Positions 57,964 through 64,000 of a stretch of DNA of 64,000 nt are shown piece after piece. Below the pieces are notes generated by a model. It did not search any database, was not told where the DNA came from, and saw only the letters and a list, made by a program, of their open reading frames with translations. Positions within the stretch are counted from its first letter, which is position 1, and each line of letters opens with the position of its first letter. Where the stretch lies: NCBI GenBank assembly GCA_025667525.1, contig CM046878.1, positions 510,516,274-510,580,273 of the forward strand, in the 5' to 3' direction. The DNA is from Glebionis coronaria (taxonomy: Eukaryota > Streptophyta > Magnoliopsida > Asterales > Asteraceae). The translations under genes and the position numbers were made by a program.

Positions 57964-58682
57964 ATTGTAGAAACTAGAAGGAGGGGTTGAATAGTTTCTT
58001 ATATTTTACTTGTTAAAAAGGTGGTTAAAAAAAATCCTTTTTATAAAACTTAGACTTGAAGAAATATGTGAAATCTTCCTTTGCACAATATGAACAATGA
58101 TAGTGTAACTAAACTAATACTAACAAAAATATATATGCACAAAGAATAAAGAATGGAAAGAGTTAAGGGTAAAGAAAGATCAAACCGAACACCAAGGATT
58201 TATAGTGGTTCGGCAACGAAGCTCACTCCGCGTTCCTACTCCACTCCTCGAGTACTCCTTACTCGAGAGTTCACTACACAACAAGCTCCTTATGGTGGAG
58301 AAAACCGTACACGTCGCTTAACCAATTTCCGACTCTAAGCTAAAAGTCGAGCCCTAATCGTAGCTAGGACCAATCTACACAACTATACTTAATACATACA
58401 CAACTTCCAAATAGACACAACTACTTGGATCTTCACAACTATTACACAACAACAAATGTATAAAAGTATATCTTCAAATGGATCTTTGGTGGTGGACTCA
58501 ACACTTCACTAGGATAGTGTTCTTCTCTTTGCACTTGGAGAGGAAGGATTGGAAGAACAAGATTCACTTCTTAAACAAGTAGTAATCAAACAAATGATCA
58601 AAGATTTGAAAGATTAAAGAAGAGTTTGAATCTGGAAAGAGATGTGCAAAAGAGGTGATTTGAAAAGCTGAGAATGGGCCAC

Positions 58683-58690
58683 TATTTATA
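58683..58690 (-). promoter_or_regulatory. TATA box of element A 5' LTR
   Basis: The minus strand reads TATAAATAGTGGCCC; 31 bp downstream of the palindrome module. Confidence 0.7.
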
Positions 58691-58720
58691 GGACAAGAGA
58701 GCCAACGGCTATATCTGAGC

Positions 58721-58786
58721 GCGGTACCTTAGCTCAGCCTGCGGTTCCTTATCGATAAGGAACCGCCTAGGTGCTAAGGAACCGCC
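58721..58786. promoter_or_regulatory. 66-bp palindrome module, element A 5' LTR
   Basis: GCGGTACCTTAGC, then GCGGTTCCTTATC-GATAAGGAACCGC (perfect 26-bp palindrome), then AAGGAACCGCC. Confidence 0.85.
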
Positions 58787-59193
58787 ACTAGACTCCGATC
58801 CCTTTTTTGTCCTTTAGCGGTGGAGGTCTTATCTGGGTATATAAAATATCCTGAGAGGATATTTTTAGCCAAATAAGAATATGCCATTTTCAAATTTCAA
58901 ATAAATAATTTAATAAAACATTTTCTTAAAAAGAAAGTTTAATAAAAAAACTTGTCACACTTAAATAAAAAGTGAGTTTTAAGAAAGATTAAATCATTTG
59001 ATCACTTGATTAAGGTTAGTACTTGTTTATCCATACCTTAAGTAAAAATGGGTAAAATGAAAAATACTTGAACTCAAGAATTCGTTTTTCGTTGTTTTCG
59101 TAAATGCTTGTTTTTATATATTGTCGTAATCAAAACTAAGCGAGACCGAAAAATGCAAGTAACGTTTTTAGGCATTATTGCATTAACACGCAC

Positions 59194-59371
59194 AAACTAC
59201 ACCAAGAACACCGACTTAAGCCTACGGAAACGATAATAAAAAAATAAACTAAACCTACATCAAATTACCAACCTATTTTGCAAAACAAAAAGAAGCCCAT
59301 GAGTGAAATTAAAGTAATTTGTTCAATTTTAAACTAAATCCTCTAGTCTAAAAAATAAAATTACTAAAGTA
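59194..59371. other. flank of element A
   Basis: Short unique stretch; no feature seen. Confidence 0.5.
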
Positions 59372-60743
59372 CTTGATCTTTATCATCTAACTAAGGCAAG
59401 TGTATATCCTTTTTCCTTAGGCGAATATAATTATAATATAAGTTATATTATGTCTGATCCTGTCGCGCTGCGACGAGGACCTGGCTAAGCAATCAGCACT
59501 ATGTGCGACAGCGGCCTACCGGGCCACCTAGGCTGTGCTCGCACATCGCACAAGTATCCAATCCATACCTGATGGATGCGGGTAGTACCCGTGAGTCGGA
59601 CTATCCAGCCCGACTAGGAACTATACGTCATCAAACACCAAAACCATGGTTGTCACACAACAACCTCCCGACCAAGGCCTATCAGGCCTCCCTGCCTTTT
59701 AGGAATTTTTAGCAGTATAAATACCACAAGAGGACTCAGGTTTGAGGTGACTAATTTCCCATTATAATATTACTTTATTGTTATACTCATTTACATATCC
59801 TTTTGGATCTGTTCACTTTACTTACTCTCACGCCAAAACTTGGTCTGGGTTCTCACATAGGGACGAGGCTAATGAGTTTATTTTGGTTTCAGGATATCTG
59901 AAGGACAAGCCACATCTAGTCCGAAGGCAGGAATTTGCACAAAACATGACTAAAGCATAATGCTTTAGGTTCATCAAAGATTTTGATGAAGGTTAAAAAC
60001 CACAAACAAAATAATGTAACACTTGTAGAAAATGTTTAGCTAATAAAAGCTAGATTTACGTACCTTGTGAAGAGACACGTATTTTTCAACTCTAATACTT
60101 GATACTGAAAGATGCGTGAAGTGTAAAGAAGCTCTCGTAATTGAAAGCAAAAGTTCAACTGCATAGCGTGGTGATAACGTTTTGTGAACAATAAATTGAA
60201 GAACTATAAACAAGAACAAGAAACTATAGAGAATGAAAAAATTGTATTATTCATCTTTCATATAGGTATGTACATATAGATACAATATATGTATGTATAG
60301 ATACAAGATACAATCCGTTGTGTTTCGCGAATTAACTTACCGCATATACCCTACTTTGAGAAAGCGGCCTACGACCTCCTTCCACCCTCTCACTCTATAA
60401 ACATCGTCCTAAAATATCCCGTTGCGAGACGCGGACATTATTCCCAACTAAGCAAAATGTCAAAGTCAAATTTTAAAATGTGAATTACAAATGGATCCAA
60501 TACGTTTCTAAATGTAATTTTCAGTAGCTATCAAGGAAATTGTAAATGATTTCCGTATACTAAATAAAATTTGAAAATAGTGTTTGGTCAAAATTCTTGG
60601 TTTTGTTACTTATTTGAAAAGTTGAAAGAAGTAAAACTCATTGTAAAATTTAGAATGTATCAGTTGAGATGAATAATAGGTGAGAATAATTAAATTTTAA
60701 ATTATTCTCCTCCTTTGAATCAAACTCGAATCGATAATTTAAA
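59372..60743. repeat. 1.36-kb dispersed repeat, copy 2
   Basis: Same orientation as 14669-16027. Its right side is cut by the Helitron-like start at 60744. Confidence 0.8.
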
Positions 60744-63700
60744 TCCATACTACTTATAAAGGATATAGGCCTAATTTTTTAAGTACACCTAACTATGGAA
60801 ATTAGAAATCTAAAACGGAAACTATAGGAATCTTTTTCTAACTTTCTATCTTTATAGGTTCTGACTTTTTTCAAATCTCTCTACTAATACTCATTCCACA
60901 CACAAACCTTGTTCTATCTAAACCCTAATGAGTAATGCCCTCAAACAAACTCAACCGCCGCCACCACCACCATCCTCGAAAGAACACAACCACCACCACC
61001 ATCACCATCCTCATAAGAACACAGCCGCCACCACCACCGTATCTGCCGAATCCGCCACCATCTTTTGATGGTTTAGGTGGTTTCAAGGTAGTTTCGATTG
61101 GTTGTTGGTTCGGGTGGTTTTTGTGGTTGGTTATATGCGAGCCTCCACATACCCACAAGCCACAAACCACTTTGTTGCCGCCGTTCATGGTGTGCGGCGT
61201 TGATGGTCGGCAGACACACACAAAACCCCTAATCCTTGCAAACATACACAAAAACACCGAGCCTCTGTCTATCATAGCCGATGGTTAATTGATGTGTCTC
61301 GTCGATGGTTGATTGATGTGTCTGCTTGATGGTTTGAGCTACTAGATCCGCCATCTAACTAATGTTTTTCTTTCTGATAAAATGTTGTCAATTGGCTATA
61401 AGATGACTTATGTTTGTTTATTCATTTGCTACAGAAAATGATCCCCGATGATGCGGATTTTTATCCCGACTCAATCGCTTAAAGTGTTCGTAAAGGGAAT
61501 GAGGTTATTGTTTCTACTTTATTTTTATGGTATGTTTTTTAATTGTCATTGATTTTAGGGTTTCAAATCGGAATGATTAAATCGGTAGTTAAGGTTTCGG
61601 ATGGGAGTTAGTTAATCGTAGCTCGGTTTCGAATCTGATAAGCTAATCGATACCGGATGAGTTACTTGGTGGTTCGGATTTGTATACCAGATATTTAATG
61701 GTCGTTTCGAATCGAAGTTAGTTAATGGGCAGTTCGATCAAAATCGATAAGCAAGTCTTCAATACGCCTAACTTTACCGGATGAGTTAATTGATGCGACT
61801 TGCTACATTGGTTTGCTGCAACTAGCGCACATGTCAACAAATAGTGCTCTTACATTCCTTTTTTTGGTAGCGAGCCGTCTATCCAAAACAAGAGCATTGG
61901 TGTCTCATTGACATTCATTGCTCAAAACCGGATGTTACGTCTGTTATTGCAATGGAGGCATATTATCATATTAAGGTATGTATTTCCTTGCATTCTAATT
62001 AAGGTTACAAAGTAATGAGTTTGATTTATGTGGATCGTTGCCTTTTTCATAACAGAATAATAAGAAAAATTTAATTGAAAGAATATAGTTTAAGCTAATA
62101 GTTATGTCGCCAAATCATAATTAGGCCTTCTGAAAATGAAACTTATTATTATTTTTTGGCAGCTGTGGTTTCAAATCTGTTTTTAACCCTTATATGTTTA
62201 CTTTAGTGATACATTAAATTAGATTGTTGTAACTGCCACTTCGATGCAAGGAGGAGGACGCAAAACCGTTAGCATGTCATGACTTGTATGATGATTATTT
62301 CAAATTAGTGTTATTAGTTTAATAAGAAAGTGTGTTGGTTCTGATATGCAATAGCGAGGAGTCAACATATACATGTGTTTGTTTTAGGCTTGCTGAATTA
62401 CTTGATCTATTGTTTGCACGAGGTTCTCAACTTCTGCTCCAATAGCTTTTCCTCTATATTTGTTGGTTCGACAAGAATTTAGGAGAATAAAGGTCATCCT
62501 TTTGATAAGATCATTAGATGGAAAAATAAAGTTGACAAAAACGTGACTTTATTACTGTTAATTAATGTCATACATGTTCACAATAGTTACTTTTTTAAAG
62601 TAAAAACTAAGTTAGCCCGAACACCCCTAACGGTGATCCATTTAATTCTTCAATTGCTTTTTCTTTTTACTTTTAAGATAACTTTACCATTATTTATAAA
62701 TACCAACTTTCTGTATAGTAAACTTAGTGAACTTCTCCTGAAATTTGCAATCATAATAACACTATTTGACACTAAATTTAAGTAAAGTAAGATTCAATCT
62801 TCGATATCACATTTTCTCAATCATATAAGATTTGATTTTCTTATATATCAACTTAAGGTTTTTTTTTATCTTTTTATGTTTGGATTTTTAATATCCCTTG
62901 GATTTGATATCAGTATACAATTTGTTATTTCATCAGCTTTTACATTTTTCATGTTACGTATATCCGATGATGAAGTTAAGTAAATTTTTTTCTTTCTTGC
63001 AGTGGATGCTTGCTCAAGTATCATGTAGAGTATGATTTATGGATAACCATGTAGCCATTTACAACAAGAAAATACTGGTAATTGTTTTAGTATCCAACAT
63101 CATATTTTGTTATGCTTATTATTGGATCATTTTATTTCGTTATCTCAAATTCCATATTCTATGTGCTCAACTTCTTTGTCATTTAATTGAGAAAAACATG
63201 TGCATCTTGGTTTCTCTTTCCATTGTTTCCATTCATTTGCTTAAGTCAACTATACGCAAAAATCGTATGAAATTTAACCAGACATTATCTTTTACGACGA
63301 GCAGAATAGTGGTTGTTTCAAGAGTAAAGAGCGAAAAATGTCTTAGGTTGTTGTGTTGCAACAAAAATGGAAATTATGGTTGAACATGCATTATGATTTA
63401 TGTATAAAAAGGTTCTTCATAAAGTATAGTGTTTTTGTTCGTGGACATTATTTTCAACTATAATGGATATCTATGTATTTTTTCCTGTTATGATTATGAC
63501 CTGCAAAAACTATTTTTAGTTCAAACATTATATTTAGTTTTATTGATATCAGAAAAACTATGTTAATACTTTTATTTTGTTATGAGGGATTAAGGGTGCC
63601 ACTGCGTGAGCTGTTTTGTGTGACGATGTCAGATGTAAAGTGAAAAATTACCATGTATATCGGATTTCGTATTGCGCAATATCATTTGACTCATTGGTTT

Positions 63701-64000
63701 TGGAATCAAGTATTAGGTTTGCCAGGCCAAGTGATATAAGTTGCAAAGAGGGTGCTAATTGCCAAGTAAGTTTCTTTGTTTAGGCGAAAAACTGAGTATG
63801 TAGTGTAACTTAGTGAAAGAGTGTTTCAGTTGCCTTTGTATCTAAAGTGGTAAAAAATTGTAGGATGAAATGTGTACGCCTGTTTATTGAAATCGTTGTT
63901 TTTGGTAGCCACGTGTCACCATCCAATAGAACTACATTGCCGAGTTTAAGTATTATGCAAATTGTAACTTTGTATGCCTTTTAATAGAGTCCAATTATTT
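60744..64000 (+). mobile_element. Helitron-like element, 5' end in window, 3' end outside
   Basis: Starts TCCATACTACTTATAAAGG after an A, the usual form of a plant Helitron 5' end, and interrupts the dispersed repeat. Content is exon/intron-like: a Pro/Thr/His-coding (CCA)n stretch at 60935-61060 and an open piece starting NDPG-like 'gatgatgcggatttttatcc' at 61440 after an acceptor-like ACAG. From 61500 to 64000 no gene is recognised. No CTRR hairpin end was found inside the window. Confidence 0.4.
60935..61288 (+). other. low-complexity open frame of doubtful coding value
   Basis: 117 codons built on CCACCA/ACCACC runs (His, Thr and Pro tracts) followed by a hydrophobic WFGWFLWLVI stretch. 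No domain recognised; the opposite strand is also open, as expected from the repeat. Confidence 0.25.

Larger units (their letters stand above)
28294..59188 (-). mobile_element. SIRE/Maximus-type Ty1-copia retrotransposon (element A) with nested insertions
   Basis: LTRs at 28294-29515 and 57966-59188, target duplication CGCAC at 28289-28293 and 59189-59193. On the minus strand the order is 5' LTR, Met-tRNA primer site, gag (57909 downwards), protease-integrase-RT-RNase H, accessory ORF, polypurine tract, 3' LTR. A 21,833-bp Athila-like element plus its 5-bp duplication (TTTGT) splits gag-pol at 56766/34934. Without the insertion element A would be about 9.1 kb. Adding back the inserted length shows gag and the following frame are in the same register. 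By eye the two LTRs differ at about 15 of 1222 positions. Confidence 0.95.
57966..59188 (-). repeat. element A 5' LTR (1223 bp)
   Basis: Pairs with 28294-29515 and is followed by the duplication CGCAC (59189-59193). A 60-codon ORF (58153 onward) is present in both LTRs but diverges by frame and is not a gene. Confidence 0.95.

Noticed and set aside
14669..60743. Reading the two 1.36-kb repeats as LTRs of a giant element
   Set aside because: Five bases outside do not match, and neither primer site nor polypurine tract stands at the inner ends.
60925..61288. Two overlapping ORFs on opposite strands as genes
   Set aside because: Both come from (CCA)n-type low complexity; no domain or codon-level support.

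Overview
This window looks like intergenic DNA from a large, repeat-rich dicot nuclear genome. The mix of SIRE/Maximus-type copia, Athila-type and Tekay-type gypsy elements, Helitrons, a PIF/Harbinger derivative and a pectinesterase relic suits a composite (Asteraceae) genome, but the family is an inference. I find no intact host gene. Nearly all of the coding signal is transposon, and most of it is broken by stops or frameshifts.

Left nest (1-14668). A Ty3-gypsy element of unknown lineage (14079-14668, minus strand) was hit by an Athila-like element lacking reverse transcriptase (6227-14078, minus). That element's 3' LTR was in turn hit by a Tekay/Del-type chromovirus (1-6226, minus), which runs off the left edge. 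The Tekay gag carries three short, phase-preserving, intron-like gaps between its capsid and zinc-knuckle parts.

Middle (14669-28288). A 1.36-kb dispersed repeat has a second copy at 59372. It is followed by an AT-rich stretch, a 41-bp tandem array, a Helitron-like 3' end, and a Mutator-like foldback MITE with a 10-bp target duplication. A probable Helitron (19924-25541) has a PIF/Harbinger element inside its 5' end, an 87-bp tandem repeat and a dead pectinesterase. The remaining 2.7 kb shows no gene.

Right nest (28294-59188). Copia element A (SIRE-like, minus; TSD CGCAC) has in its gag-pol a 21.8-kb Athila-like insertion (34934-56766, plus; TSD TTTGT). The 3' LTR of that Athila carries element B (44970-54357, minus; TSD AGTTA), a copia-like LTR element with no polymerase. 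B carries an ATHILA-ORF1-like protein and two small proline-rich ORFs. All three target duplications read exactly, so the insertion order is A, then Athila, then B.

The strongest undescribed signal is a module of about 66 bp made of four half-sites (GCGGTTCCTTAT and its complement) arranged as one direct, one palindrome, one inverted. It occurs nine times, only in elements A and B. It sits about 30 bp upstream of the TATA box in each of the four LTRs, and upstream of each internal ORF (pol region, the accessory ORF of A, and all three ORFs of B). The accessory ORFs of A and B also share a short HG-x-x-C-x-C-C signature. Together these suggest a family of elements in which each ORF has its own copy of one cis-regulatory or RNA-structural unit.

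Right edge (59194-64000). A short unique stretch precedes the second copy of the 1.36-kb repeat, which is interrupted at 60744 by the 5' end of another Helitron-like element that runs out of the window.
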